Part shown: in pieces, positions 16,129 to 25,482 of the stretch | How the letters are laid out: each line of letters starts with the position of its first letter | How positions within the stretch are numbered: the first letter of the stretch is position 1 | Assembly: GCA_020723165.1 (NCBI GenBank) | Contig: DYJK01000027.1 | Coordinates: 1-36,032 of the forward strand | DNA: 36,032 bases | Reading direction: 5' to 3' | Origin: Melioribacter roseus | GTDB taxonomy: Bacteria; Bacteroidota; Ignavibacteria; Ignavibacteriales; Melioribacteraceae | Program-made: the position numbers and the translations under genes | Notes under the pieces: model-generated | The model's input: only the letters and a program-made list of their open reading frames with translations | What the model was told of the DNA's origin: nothing | Database searches by the model: none

Positions 16129-16129
16129 T

Positions 16130-17260
16130 CTAAAAACCCTGGTATGAATTAATATTATCCCTGAAATATTTTCTTCTCTCAACAATATAGTTTTTTAGTT
16201 TTTGAATTTCATCATCAAAAATGTATCTACCTTTACCAAGATAAGAATCTAAGTTATACGCATCCTTTATTACCGCGGCGGTAGAATCGATAGCCGGGAA
16301 AATATTTTGCTCGGTGTAGACAGTCTCTGTTAACAAATAAGCGAGTTCTTTGTAACGCTGTAATAAATTTTGGCTGGTAAAAAGTTTTGTAATGATTTGG
16401 TTGTACCCGGCTAATGGTGCTGTTGATGGGCGTGTAAAGCATTTGTCGAAATCCCACGGTATTACTTTGAACGGTGATGTGGGTGATTCTTTAACTAAGA
16501 AAAAATTATTTGTGAATCCATCACTGTTGAACATTAGCGACGTTAAAACATGGTACTCGAGATATTTATCAATATCTATGAATTTGCTCAAAGAACTTTC
16601 GAGCACGTTGCTTTTGCTTGTATCCCGTGCAAGGATAAATTCTATCAAGGAATTGAAATTATTATCATCCGGAATTTTTTTCTCAAAGGAGAATTGCGGG
16701 TAGTTTGTTTCTTCAAAGGAAAATCTGGCATCAAAACTTAATTTGAATAATTCCGATACCCGGGCTCCTCTCTTGATAAAGAAATTTTCATCAACCCGCT
16801 CCAGCATAGGATATAAACCGTAATCCTTACCATTAATCTTTACAAAGACATGTCTTGAAAAGAAGGTTGGAAAACCGAGCTGCCGGTATAAATGTGAAGC
16901 GACTGTTGTGTACAGACCGGTTGGATCATAAGCTTGGGCGCTCAAATTAAATTCGTTTAAACCTTCGATTAATTTCCCGTTCAATAATTTCAAACGAAAC
17001 GCCCATTTGTCAAGGTAACGCGAGCCGGCACCGGAAGCAGAAATTATAGCTTCGTAAATTTCTCCGTTATAAGATAAACGGCAGCTCGTTTCAAAATCTA
17101 CAATTTTATTTGAAAGCAGCTCTACATATTCTTCTTGTGGAATTTGTATCTCCATCAACGGAATTGTTCTTAATCTATCCGATGGTGTGTTTATCACATC
17201 TTCATCACACGAGGAGAAAATAAGGAGTGAAATCAGCAGTATGTTTCTAATCTTTTTCAT
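16130..17260 (-). CDS. CotH-kinase family lipoprotein
   Basis: A 376-aa protein of the CotH family, whose studied spore-coat member CotH is an atypical protein kinase. Signature segments are the late active-site motif VIPWDFDKCF and an earlier ASGAGSRYLDKWAFRLKL strand like that of the CotH N-lobe, plus LMFNSDGFTNNFFLVKE in between. It begins with a lipoprotein signal: LIFSSC with lipidated C18, followed directly by D-E-D. Acidic residues just after the cysteine resemble the surface export signals described for Bacteroidota lipoproteins, so it may face outward. Its ATG overlaps the stop of the porin by four bases and it ends next to the PAP2 gene, so the three products are made together. A kinase next to a phosphatase suggests phosphate transfer on an envelope protein; target unknown. 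Confidence 0.85.
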   Translation of the reverse strand: MKKIRNILLISLLIFSSCDEDVINTPSDRLRTIPLMEIQIPQEEYVELLSNKIVDFETSCRLSYNGEIYEAIISASGAGSRYLDKWAFRLKLLNGKLIEGLNEFNLSAQAYDPTGLYTTVASHLYRQLGFPTFFSRHVFVKINGKDYGLYPMLERVDENFFIKRGARVSELFKLSFDARFSFEETNYPQFSFEKKIPDDNNFNSLIEFILARDTSKSNVLESSLSKFIDIDKYLEYHVLTSLMFNSDGFTNNFFLVKESPTSPFKVIPWDFDKCFTRPSTAPLAGYNQIITKLFTSQNLLQRYKELAYLLTETVYTEQNIFPAIDSTAAVIKDAYNLDSYLGKGRYIFDDEIQKLKNYIVERRKYFRDNINSYQGF

Positions 17261-18267
17261 TCGAACGTCATTTGTATTTGCAGATTAAGTCTCGAATCTT
17301 GCGTGCTGTAATCCGAGTTGTATTGATTTTTTGTAAGACGCAAATCACCATTAATTCTCGCCCTAACTTTTTTGTGCAGATAAAAATTTGCACCGGTAAC
17401 TAACTGAATTACCTGGTTGTCTGTAACATCCGTATCAGGGGTGAATGAGCTAAGCAAGATTACCGGTTCAATCCCTTTTAAAAATTCTTCGTCCATTTCA
17501 AAAAAGTAAGAAGCAGAAATTTTTCCGCCGAAGGAGAAAACTTTTTCATCATTACCCAGTAATTTTCTTCTGTTGCTTTCGAACGGATCTTGTACAAGAA
17601 ACAATTCCATACTTGCATTAAGATCATTACTTTCGGTAAATATACCTCCGCCAAAACCGTACGTTGAAATTTTGTAATCTCCGCCTTTGTTCTCGAACAT
17701 GTAATTCAAACCGATCCCAAACTGATCGATATGATACTCAAACCGGGACACGATTCCGGTAAACAATGAGTTATCTCTAAATATGGATAAGTAATAAGAG
17801 AATGGAAATTCGGGATGCTTATCAGAATATTTGTGATATGCCATTAAACTGACTGCACGCCCACCGTAGCCGTATTCAGCCAAACTTTCTTGTACGTAAC
17901 TTCTTTCAATTGGTATTAATTCCTCTTCGTTTACTAGATATTCATAACCAAACGGCTTTTTAATATTGCCGACTTTTAAATTCAGGTAATCGCTTATCTC
18001 AAATTTTATTGTTGCCTCGCGTAATTTCATAGAATTATCAACTGAATTGCCGCGCAGATCCAACTGTCCTTCAATCTTTTTGCTGAACTCAATATCGGCT
18101 TGGATTTTACCTTCGTAATAAGTTTCTTGATTGTAGTGGTTTAGTACAAGACGGTTATAGTATTTGTAACCAACTGCGCCATAGCCGCTCCAATTATTTT
18201 TTTGTGCATAGTTAATTGTTGATATAATCAAAAGCAGAATCAGAAATAATAGATTTTTCTTCAGCAT
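17257..18267 (-). CDS. Outer-membrane beta-barrel, phosphate-selective porin O/P-like
   Basis: A 336-aa outer-membrane barrel. Signal peptide MLKKNLLFLILLLIISTINYAQ, then repeated amphipathic strands with aromatic girdles, ending in aromatic F-E (LNLQIQMTFE). Strand content and the segment LREATIKFEISDYLNLKVGNIKKPFGYEYL match the phosphate-selective porin O/P family (like OprO/OprP), where the strand after the KPFG turn is conserved. Anion selectivity is not shown by the sequence. First gene of the porin-CotH-PAP2 operon with ATGA coupling to CotH. GAGAAAGAG precedes the ATG. The promoter should lie in 18268-18400, but I could not pick one with confidence. Confidence 0.78.
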   Translation of the reverse strand: MLKKNLLFLILLLIISTINYAQKNNWSGYGAVGYKYYNRLVLNHYNQETYYEGKIQADIEFSKKIEGQLDLRGNSVDNSMKLREATIKFEISDYLNLKVGNIKKPFGYEYLVNEEELIPIERSYVQESLAEYGYGGRAVSLMAYHKYSDKHPEFPFSYYLSIFRDNSLFTGIVSRFEYHIDQFGIGLNYMFENKGGDYKISTYGFGGGIFTESNDLNASMELFLVQDPFESNRRKLLGNDEKVFSFGGKISASYFFEMDEEFLKGIEPVILLSSFTPDTDVTDNQVIQLVTGANFYLHKKVRARINGDLRLTKNQYNSDYSTQDSRLNLQIQMTFE

Positions 18268-18644
18268 CTCTTTCTCAAAGTATATTTTAATTGCTGTGAA
18301 GATATTAAAAAAGCGTGTGTTGTGAAAGAAACGTAAACTTTAATGCAGAAAATTTAAGTTCGGGAATTTATTTCTACACCTTAAAATCAAATAACTATTA
18401 TACCATGAAAAAAATGATCCTTTTGAGTAAGTTCTTTTAATTCTGGATCCCGGCTCTGAGCCGCATCGAAGAGTCGGGACGAAGAATCTCTATTCATTTT
18501 TATCCGCATTGAATTAGTATTCTTATCGACAAAATTTATTATCTACGACTTACTATCCTTTATGTAATAAAAAAGGAATTGCTTTTGTTATTTCTACTTG
18601 CGAAATTGTTTGTAGAATGTTAAAGCAAAGAAAGGAATAACAAA
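18268..18644. other. Divergent intergenic region with a nested hairpin
   Basis: No gene seen. Bases 18448-18479 form a nested stem: outer arms TCCCGGCTC and GAGTCGGGA (one wobble), with inner arms CGGCTC/GAGCCG at 18451-18463 as an alternative pairing. The surrounding text (GAAGAATCTC) resembles dispersed repeats I recall from Ignavibacteria-like genomes. The region must hold promoters for the porin operon and for the gene at 18645, whose ribosome site is AAAGGA at about 18631. Confidence 0.5.
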
Positions 18645-19874
18645 ATGAACTTAAAAAAATTACTATTGTTACTTCTAACTAGTTCATTGTTGTTCGTGAA
18701 ATGTGATAACCCGAGCGAACCAATTGATAACGAAGATATTGTACCACAAATAGATATCCCCTGGCCTTCTTTAGGTAATACACCATGGCCCATGCACCAC
18801 CACGATCCCCAATCCACCGGAAGAAGTAAATATAGTGGACCTCAAACCGGTGTTATTGCAAAAAAAGTTTATGTCGGTATGAGCTACAGTGGTATTTCAA
18901 TCGGGTATAACAGTTCCGCTTTTATAGGTACATTTTATCCTTATGATTTTTATTCGCTTGATTATGAAGGGAATATTAAATGGAAGTATTCATCATTATT
19001 CTGTTATACCACCCCTCTCATTAGTTCAGATAGTATTATTTATGCAGCGGGGAACCAATCATTTTTTGCATTTACGCATAGTGGTGATACGCTTTGGAAA
19101 AAAAATCTAAGCACACTTGATAAGATTGTTAGTGTTGGGATTAATATAGACAAAAATGGGAATATATATTACATCGATTATAATAATACGCTAACAGTAC
19201 TTGATAAAAACGGTAACATAAAATGGAAATTGAGAGACGAAAGATTTCTTAACTGGACTGATGCAGCCCCAACTTTCTCGCCAGATGGAAACACACTATA
19301 TGTACAAGGTATTAGTGTATCGGTAATAGCTGTTGATATAAATAATAAAACTGTTAAATGGATATTCGGAGATAAACGATTATTATCATCACCGGTTATA
19401 GATAATGCTGGCAATATTTATATAATACCTGGCGAACAATGGTTTTCAAATCAAAGAAGTATTTATTCATTAAATCAGCAAGGTGTAGTTAATTGGAAAT
19501 ATGATTTTATTGCAGAAACTCTCTGGGACAATACAGAACCGACGATAGATTTTGATGGTAATGTTTATTTTGGAACTGACACTTTATATTCTATAACAAA
19601 TGGTGGAAAACTAAGATGGAAGAAATCATTGAATGGGACTGAAATAGTGTCTCCGTTAATTTGTGATAAAGATAATGTGATCTATTTGGGAGTTCAGGAC
19701 CCTGATAATGGTGATAATAAAATAATCGCTGTCAAAGGAAATGGTGAAATAAAATGGGAAATCATTGACACAATTGAAAGGGAACTTGGAGTCTCACCGG
19801 CACTTACAGAAGAGGGGACATTATTTTATCCTACCTGGAATAATGAAATAGGTAACTTTTTTATCATAAAGTAA
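18645..19874 (+). CDS. PQQ-like beta-propeller lipoprotein
   Basis: A 409-aa secreted protein with an N-terminal lipoprotein-type signal (lipidated C20 after SSLLFVK; Lys at -1 is atypical). After a PWPMHHHDPQSTGRS segment, common at the head of this kind of protein, come seven copies of a turn-W-(K) motif: GNIKWK, GDTLWK, GNIKWK, KTVKWI, GVVNWK, GKLRWK and GEIKWE. That count predicts a single seven-bladed PQQ-type propeller. Residues that bind quinone or metal are not evident, so it is probably a structural or binding propeller, not a dehydrogenase. It is followed 14 bases later by the T9SS cargo gene, so both are likely co-transcribed. The A/T-rich codon use differs slightly from the manB region. 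Confidence 0.8.
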   Translation: MNLKKLLLLLLTSSLLFVKCDNPSEPIDNEDIVPQIDIPWPSLGNTPWPMHHHDPQSTGRSKYSGPQTGVIAKKVYVGMSYSGISIGYNSSAFIGTFYPYDFYSLDYEGNIKWKYSSLFCYTTPLISSDSIIYAAGNQSFFAFTHSGDTLWKKNLSTLDKIVSVGINIDKNGNIYYIDYNNTLTVLDKNGNIKWKLRDERFLNWTDAAPTFSPDGNTLYVQGISVSVIAVDINNKTVKWIFGDKRLLSSPVIDNAGNIYIIPGEQWFSNQRSIYSLNQQGVVNWKYDFIAETLWDNTEPTIDFDGNVYFGTDTLYSITNGGKLRWKKSLNGTEIVSPLICDKDNVIYLGVQDPDNGDNKIIAVKGNGEIKWEIIDTIERELGVSPALTEEGTLFYPTWNNEIGNFFIIK

Positions 19875-19888
19875 AAGTTGGATTAACA

Positions 19889-22366
19889 ATGAAAAAGATC
19901 ATACTGATTACTTTTTACCTCTGGAATACTATAATGTTTGCACAAATAAGTAGCTCATTTTTAGTAACGCCAGTTGAAATTTATCTTTTAGCAAAAAACT
20001 CTTCTAACCCTAATGGAACAACTATATTTACTATGCAAGCTGTAAGCACTGTGTGGGGTGGCAATTCAACTGGGGGATCGACACCGGAAGAAGCATACTT
20101 AAATTCTTATACGTGGTTATCAAATGATTATGACTTTATGACTTATGAGGCTATAAATGATGAACAGGTGCATTCGGGTTTTGAATTTGTTGCGTCAAAT
20201 GATTGGAATGCACCTATGTATGGTTATGGTAAATACAAACTAAGTGTTGGTGACAGCTATTTTTATTTAGACTATAGAGATGATTATTGTGGATACTACC
20301 CACCCCTAGAAACTACCGGCCACCCAATAGATATGTGGATTAAATATGACCATGACAATAATACCTTTAACATAAATTCTTATTCGGGTAACCCAACTGA
20401 TCCTCATTGGGTAGTTGTAGAAAATAATGGTGATATAAAATCAATTTGGGAACTGAAAGGAATCGGAGAAAGAAGTACTGACAAGTTTGAACCGTACCCT
20501 CCACAAAATTTATCTATTACACTTGATAACGGAAAACCAAAATTAACGTGGCAGCATCGTTCACCGGCTGATGACTATTGGAAAGGATATAAAATATATA
20601 GATGCATTACGGTTAATAATGAACCACCTACTAATTTTGTTGAAATTGCTACTGTTGGAGAGTATACAACTACTTTCACTGACAATAGTTTGTGCTTTGC
20701 AAACTGGAAAAATATACACTATAAAGTAAAAACTAAGAATATATTGAAGGATTCAGACTATTCAAATGAAGTACAAATAAGTCTAACTGAAGAAATAATA
20801 AATTGTAATTTGAACTTTACCTCAGACCTCACAGTCCCTTCCGGTAAAACGTTAAAAATTAACCCTGGTGTAACGCTTACTTTCTCAAACGGAGCATCAC
20901 TTGTAGTAAATGGTACTCTTAATGCAATCGGCACTTCTGTACCAGGAAGCAATATTAGTTTAACATCAACTTCCGTTGACTGGGGCGGAATCAGATTTAA
21001 TTCTGGTAGCAGTGGTACACTTGACTATTGTAATATAATCAATGCATCAACTGGAATTTATTTATATAATTCATCTCCATTAATAAAACATAGTACCATC
21101 GACGATTGTTCAAGCATAGGGATTTTTTGTGATTACTACTCAAGCCCAAGATTAATAGGGAATAATATTAGGCTTAACGATACTTACGGACTTCGATGCA
21201 ATTCATACAGTTCACCAAACTTAACCGATTATGGATATCCGGGTTTAAATGTTATCAGAGACAACGAATCATGGGGTATTAATGTAACATACAATTGTAA
21301 TCCTAATCTAAATGGTTACGGTACATCAGGGAATAGTGTTTTTTATAACGCTTCTTGCAACGTAAGAGCAGAAAATCAATGTATAGTATATGCACAGAGA
21401 GTCTGGTGGGGGCAATATCCGCCTAATTACTATATGTTTTGTGAGGGTGCTAGCTCTACAATAGACTGGAGTAATCCATTGCAATCAAATCCAAACCCAG
21501 GAAGAAGAATCGAATCCCCTGAAATTACAGATAAAGAGCCAATCCATGTCACAATGAGTATTCAGATAGATGAACTCGAATTAGCAGAACAGTACCAAAA
21601 CGAAGGTAAATATGACGAAGCTATAAATCTGTTCTTGGAAGTATTTAAAAAAGAGATGAACACATCAAGAGGGAGATATGCACTTATAAAAATAGAAGAA
21701 TGTTTTACCCAAACAAAAATGAAAGACTTTATTGATTTTTCAAGAAAAGAACTTAGACCACTGTTCAAGGAAGAGAACGAATTATTTGTAGTGCTGCTTG
21801 AATTAGAAACACATCAACTATACAATCTTGGATTTGATGATCAAGCTATGAATAACTTAAAAATGATACTTAACAAGTACAATTTTAATGAGGCAATTGA
21901 AAAACAGACGCTCTATAGAATAGGTGCGTTTTATCTTGACATATATAATGATAAAGTAAGTGCACAAAAAACATTTGATGATCTCGCAGCAAAATATCCT
22001 GATGATGAACTTCTGAGATATGCAAATCAAATGTTGAATGAAGATCGATTTAATTCACAAAAATCATTTAACCAAAACTTTCAAACCATTGATGAAGTTA
22101 AGTCCAGAGAAGAAAATCTTTCAAATTACCCGAATCCTTTCAATCCAACAACAAAAATATTATTCACCTTGTCATCAAAAGATAATGTTAAATTAAAGGT
22201 TTTTGATGTTCTAGGAAGAGAAGTAGCATTACTTGTAGATGGAGTGTTTGAAATCGGTAGTCATGAGATAATATTTAATGCAAGTGAGTTACCAAGCGGC
22301 GTATATTTCTATAATCTTACAACTTCTACAAACTCGATTACAAGGAAGATGTTGCTGATCAAATAA
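19889..22366 (+). CDS. Multidomain secreted protein with T9SS sorting domain
   Basis: An 825-aa cell-surface or secreted protein. Domains in order: signal peptide (1-19); an N-terminal domain of about 180 aa that I do not recognise; a fibronectin type III-like domain (about 200-300, PPQNLSIT...LTWQHRSP...YSNEVQIS); a right-handed parallel beta-helix (about 310-520, rungs such as SSPLIKHSTIDDCSSIGI and SSPRLIGNNI); a helical TPR-like segment (about 557-700, YQNEGKYDEAINLFLEVF); and a type A T9SS C-terminal domain (about 743-825, NYPNPFNPTTKI...VFDVLGREV...LPSGVYFYNL). The last implies export by a type IX system encoded elsewhere. TPR repeats between a beta-helix and a T9SS domain are unusual. 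Beta-helix proteins often bind or cleave polysaccharides; no catalytic residues were identified. Confidence 0.85.
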   Translation: MKKIILITFYLWNTIMFAQISSSFLVTPVEIYLLAKNSSNPNGTTIFTMQAVSTVWGGNSTGGSTPEEAYLNSYTWLSNDYDFMTYEAINDEQVHSGFEFVASNDWNAPMYGYGKYKLSVGDSYFYLDYRDDYCGYYPPLETTGHPIDMWIKYDHDNNTFNINSYSGNPTDPHWVVVENNGDIKSIWELKGIGERSTDKFEPYPPQNLSITLDNGKPKLTWQHRSPADDYWKGYKIYRCITVNNEPPTNFVEIATVGEYTTTFTDNSLCFANWKNIHYKVKTKNILKDSDYSNEVQISLTEEIINCNLNFTSDLTVPSGKTLKINPGVTLTFSNGASLVVNGTLNAIGTSVPGSNISLTSTSVDWGGIRFNSGSSGTLDYCNIINASTGIYLYNSSPLIKHSTIDDCSSIGIFCDYYSSPRLIGNNIRLNDTYGLRCNSYSSPNLTDYGYPGLNVIRDNESWGINVTYNCNPNLNGYGTSGNSVFYNASCNVRAENQCIVYAQRVWWGQYPPNYYMFCEGASSTIDWSNPLQSNPNPGRRIESPEITDKEPIHVTMSIQIDELELAEQYQNEGKYDEAINLFLEVFKKEMNTSRGRYALIKIEECFTQTKMKDFIDFSRKELRPLFKEENELFVVLLELETHQLYNLGFDDQAMNNLKMILNKYNFNEAIEKQTLYRIGAFYLDIYNDKVSAQKTFDDLAAKYPDDELLRYANQMLNEDRFNSQKSFNQNFQTIDEVKSREENLSNYPNPFNPTTKILFTLSSKDNVKLKVFDVLGREVALLVDGVFEIGSHEIIFNASELPSGVYFYNLTTSTNSITRKMLLIK

Positions 22367-22475
22367 TCCAGAATCCATCATTCGGTGTTCATTATTCTTT
22401 TTTAATGAACGATTAACTAAGAGAACCACCTTCAAATCATTTGCATAGTTATACCAATCTTATTATTTTTTCGGC

Positions 22476-22515
22476 GCCATTACCCGCTATTAGGCGGGCG
22501 ATGGCAATTTTTTTT
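22476..22515 (+). terminator. Terminator before greA
   Basis: Arms 22476-22487 and 22494-22505 pair over 12 positions with one mismatch and one G-T wobble, and a six-base loop. Eight T follow at 22508-22515. It separates the T9SS cargo gene from the greA operon. A weaker stem (GTTCATTA/TAATGAAC, 22387-22410) sits nearer the cargo stop. Confidence 0.8.
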
Positions 22516-22545
22516 GTATCATGTAATAATTAAGGAGTCTTAGAA

Positions 22546-23016
22546 GTGACCAATTTAGTTTATCTAAGTAAAGAGAAAGTCCGTGAAGTTGAAAAAGAAT
22601 TAAACGAACTTAAAACTAACGGAAGAAAGCAAATGGCAGAACGTATTGCAGAAGCTCGTTCGCACGGCGATCTATCGGAAAATGCAGAGTATGATGCAGC
22701 TAAAGAGGAACAAGGACTTCTCGAACTAAAAATTAGTAAACTTGAAGAATTGCTTTCGCGCGCACGTGTAATTGACCTATCAAATATGCCGAAAGATCAG
22801 GCACATATACTTTCTACCCTGACTGTAAAAAATTTGAACAATGCGAAAACTTTTAAATATACGCTTGTTTCTCCCGAAGAAGCCGACCTGGAAAAAGGTA
22901 AGATTGCCATTTCATCACCGGTTGGACAAGCATTAATGGGTGTTAAAGTAGGACAAGTAGTTCAGGCAAAGGTACCGGCCGGTCTAATAAAATTTGAGAT
23001 ATTAAACTTAGAGTAA
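22546..23016 (+). CDS. greA: Transcription elongation factor GreA
   Basis: GreA enters the secondary channel of RNA polymerase and stimulates cleavage of backtracked RNA. 156 aa, normal length. The N-terminal coiled coil carries the tip motif GDLSENAEYDAAKEEQ, with the key acids D42 and E45. The C-terminal FKBP-like domain has ISSPVGQALMGVKVGQVV. The start is GTG at 22546, set by AAGGAG (22532-22537) eight bases before it. First gene of the greA-ribD-tilS-hpt-ftsH-kinase operon, two bases from ribD. Confidence 0.95.
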   Translation: MTNLVYLSKEKVREVEKELNELKTNGRKQMAERIAEARSHGDLSENAEYDAAKEEQGLLELKISKLEELLSRARVIDLSNMPKDQAHILSTLTVKNLNNAKTFKYTLVSPEEADLEKGKIAISSPVGQALMGVKVGQVVQAKVPAGLIKFEILNLE

Positions 23017-23018
23017 TC

Positions 23019-24110
23019 TTGCTCGATGAATCCTACATACAGATTGCAATTGAACTTGCAAAAAAGGGAAAAGGAAAAGTTAGTCCCAAACCATTAGTTG
23101 GTGCTTTATTAGTAAAAAATGATAAAATTATCGGCGCTGCTTACCGCAACACTCCAACCGAAGAAAGCACGGAATTAATCGCGATAAAAAATTCTAAAGA
23201 GAGTACCGAAGATGCTGTTCTCTATACCAATATAGAACCTTGCACACTTGAACCGGGAGATTCCGATTGTATAGATCTATTAGTACAATCAAAAATTAAG
23301 AGAGTGGTTATTGGTTCTGTTAATCCCCATCCTCAATTTGGCGGAAGTGCGATTAAAAAAATTAAAAAGTCGGGGATAGAATTAAAAATTGGCGTACTTG
23401 AAAAAGAATGTTATGAATTGAATAAATTTTATTTCAAACAGCAGACCACTTTACTGCCTTATGTTACACTGAAGATGGCTGTAACACTAGATGGCAAGAT
23501 TGCCGATCCGGAAGGGAATTCCAAATGGATAACCTCGGTAGAATCCAGAAGTTTTGTCCACGAATTAAGAAGCGAGTATGATGCAGTGTTGGTAGGTTTT
23601 AATACGGTTAAAATAGATCAGCCGCGCTTAACTGTTAGATTGGTCGAGGGAAGGAATCCGAAAAGATTAATCCTTGATGCTGATCTGCAAATGAAACATA
23701 ACCACGATTTAATAAAAAATAACTGCGATAAAAATCTTTTCATAATAACATCAAAAAAGAACAAAACAAGAAAGAAAAAGCTGAATAAACTTGATGAAAT
23801 GGGAGTTAACATAATTTTTGCATCGGAAAAAAAGAACGGCAAAATTGATTTAGCAGATGTTATGAAAAAATTAAATCAGAGAAATATTAATTCGCTACTG
23901 GTTGAAGGAGGCGGAAGAGTTTTTTCAGATTTTCTGAAAAATAAAATTGAGGATGAAGTACTGATTTTTATAGGGCCCAAATTTTTAGGCAGCGGGATAT
24001 CGCTTACAGATAATCTTGGTGTCAAAAATTTACAGAAAGCATATAAATACAGCATCAGGGACATAGATAAGATTGGAGAAGATGCGCTGATTCGGCTTGT
24101 CCGGCGTTAA
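23019..24110 (+). CDS. ribD: Riboflavin biosynthesis protein RibD with altered deaminase site
   Basis: Bifunctional RibD (deaminase then reductase of the pyrimidine intermediate in riboflavin synthesis), 363 aa, starting at TTG 23019. The reductase half (about 145-363) is intact: TLKMAVTLDGKIA, SKWITS, LVEGGGRVFSDFL. The deaminase half keeps C75 and C84 and the catalytic E52, but the zinc ligand that is His50 in E. coli RibD (HAE) is Ser50 here (STE). The substrate motif PNP at 23-25 is PKP. The histidine after EPC is also missing (EPCT). Cytidine-deaminase-fold enzymes need this first zinc ligand, so the deaminase is probably inactive or uses a different ligand. Encoded between greA and tilS without other rib genes. 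Confidence 0.9.
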   Translation: MLDESYIQIAIELAKKGKGKVSPKPLVGALLVKNDKIIGAAYRNTPTEESTELIAIKNSKESTEDAVLYTNIEPCTLEPGDSDCIDLLVQSKIKRVVIGSVNPHPQFGGSAIKKIKKSGIELKIGVLEKECYELNKFYFKQQTTLLPYVTLKMAVTLDGKIADPEGNSKWITSVESRSFVHELRSEYDAVLVGFNTVKIDQPRLTVRLVEGRNPKRLILDADLQMKHNHDLIKNNCDKNLFIITSKKNKTRKKKLNKLDEMGVNIIFASEKKNGKIDLADVMKKLNQRNINSLLVEGGGRVFSDFLKNKIEDEVLIFIGPKFLGSGISLTDNLGVKNLQKAYKYSIRDIDKIGEDALIRLVRR

Positions 24111-24117
24111 CAATTCC

Positions 24118-25482
24118 ATGAAAAAGATCGAACAAAAAATAATTCAGTTTGTTGAGCAGAATGAGCTGATTAATCACGGCGATAAAATTCTTATAGCTTT
24201 AAGCGGCGGTCCCGATTCCGTTTTGGCGCTTCATTTCTTTTCGAAATTCAGAAAAAAATTTAAGGTTGGTCTTCTCGCTGTTCATTTTAATCACCAGTTG
24301 CGTGGAAAAGAAGCGGATAAAGATGAAGCTTTCTGCGAAAAATTTTGCGAACAAATTAATATCCCTTTTTACAGTTCAAAACTCGATGTAAAGGGTTTCG
24401 CTAAGAAAAATAAATTATCTATTGAAGAAGCTGCACGAAAACTCCGGTATCAAAACCTTGAAGAGATTGCAATTGATTTTAATTGTAACGAGATTATAAC
24501 AGCACATAATAAAAGCGACAACACAGAAACCGTTCTATTAAACTTATCATCGGGTACCGGTATAAGCGGATTGAGCGGAATACCAATAAAACGCGGAAAA
24601 ATTATCCGTCCGTTACTCTGTTTATCCAAACCGGAAATTACTGAGTATTTGAAATCCAACGGAATCTCTTACAGAGTTGATTCATCTAATTTGAGCAATG
24701 ATTTTAAAAGAAATTATTTGAGAAATGAGATTATCCCGGAGTTAGCTGCTAATGTTAACCCGAAGATTGACGATGCCGTTTTTCGGACTTCAAAAACTTT
24801 AGAAAAGTTTGTACCAGGAATCGAAAAGAAAATTAGTCGCCTAATCAAAAAATATTTATTGATCGGTACAAACCGCGTTGTAATCAAACAAAAATTGTTT
24901 GGGACCGAGCCGGATAATATTATAGGTGAAATTCTAAAAAAAATATTGCTTACAAAATTTAACTATGAATTTAAATACAGTGACCTATTGAGTATAAAAG
25001 GATTAACAAACAAACAAAAGGGAAAGGGTGTTCATTTATCATCTGATTTGTATGTTATAAAAGAAACGGATAGTGTTGAGATAATTGAAAAGAAAGTAAC
25101 AAGTAAAACTATTAATTATAAACTTACACCGGGGAAAACTGTTGAAATTAACGGTAAGAAAGTTGGAATAACAAAAGTCCCGCGAAGCAAAGTTAATTTT
25201 ACTCACCCGGGAGAAACCGAGTTTATAGACGCAGATAAATTGGATGATATATTTATATTACGTAAGTGGAAAAGCGGCGATAAGTTTTTTCCGCTTGGAA
25301 TGAATTCAAGTAAAAAGCTGTCGGATTTTTTAACCGACTTGAAAATCCCTTCTTCCGGAAGGAAAGATATATTAGTTCTTACTAACCGGAACAAAATTGT
25401 GTGGGTTATCGGTTTAAGGATCGACGATAGGGTAAAACTAACTAACGAAACAAAAGAGATTTATAAATTATGGATAAAATAA
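24118..25482 (+). CDS. tilS: tRNA(Ile)-lysidine synthase
   Basis: TilS joins lysine to C34 of the CAU anticodon of tRNA-Ile2, changing its decoding to AUA; it is essential in most bacteria. 454 aa from the ATG at 24118. An in-frame TTG at 24097 lies inside ribD and is less likely. The PP-loop ATP site SGGPDS is at residues 29-34, followed by HFNHQLRGKEADKDE and the INRxxLRN-like region FKRNYLRNEIIP. The C-terminal tRNA-recognition domain is complete (KSGDKFFPLGM...KKLSDFLTDLKIP...GLRIDDRVKLT). Overlaps hpt by 13 bases; the order tilS-hpt-ftsH is the same as in Bacillus subtilis. Confidence 0.94.
   Translation: MKKIEQKIIQFVEQNELINHGDKILIALSGGPDSVLALHFFSKFRKKFKVGLLAVHFNHQLRGKEADKDEAFCEKFCEQINIPFYSSKLDVKGFAKKNKLSIEEAARKLRYQNLEEIAIDFNCNEIITAHNKSDNTETVLLNLSSGTGISGLSGIPIKRGKIIRPLLCLSKPEITEYLKSNGISYRVDSSNLSNDFKRNYLRNEIIPELAANVNPKIDDAVFRTSKTLEKFVPGIEKKISRLIKKYLLIGTNRVVIKQKLFGTEPDNIIGEILKKILLTKFNYEFKYSDLLSIKGLTNKQKGKGVHLSSDLYVIKETDSVEIIEKKVTSKTINYKLTPGKTVEINGKKVGITKVPRSKVNFTHPGETEFIDADKLDDIFILRKWKSGDKFFPLGMNSSKKLSDFLTDLKIPSSGRKDILVLTNRNKIVWVIGLRIDDRVKLTNETKEIYKLWIK

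Noticed and set aside
16129-16185. Longer N-terminus for the PAP2 phosphatase
   Set aside because: It would overlap the CotH gene and precede the signal sequence that starts naturally at 16128.
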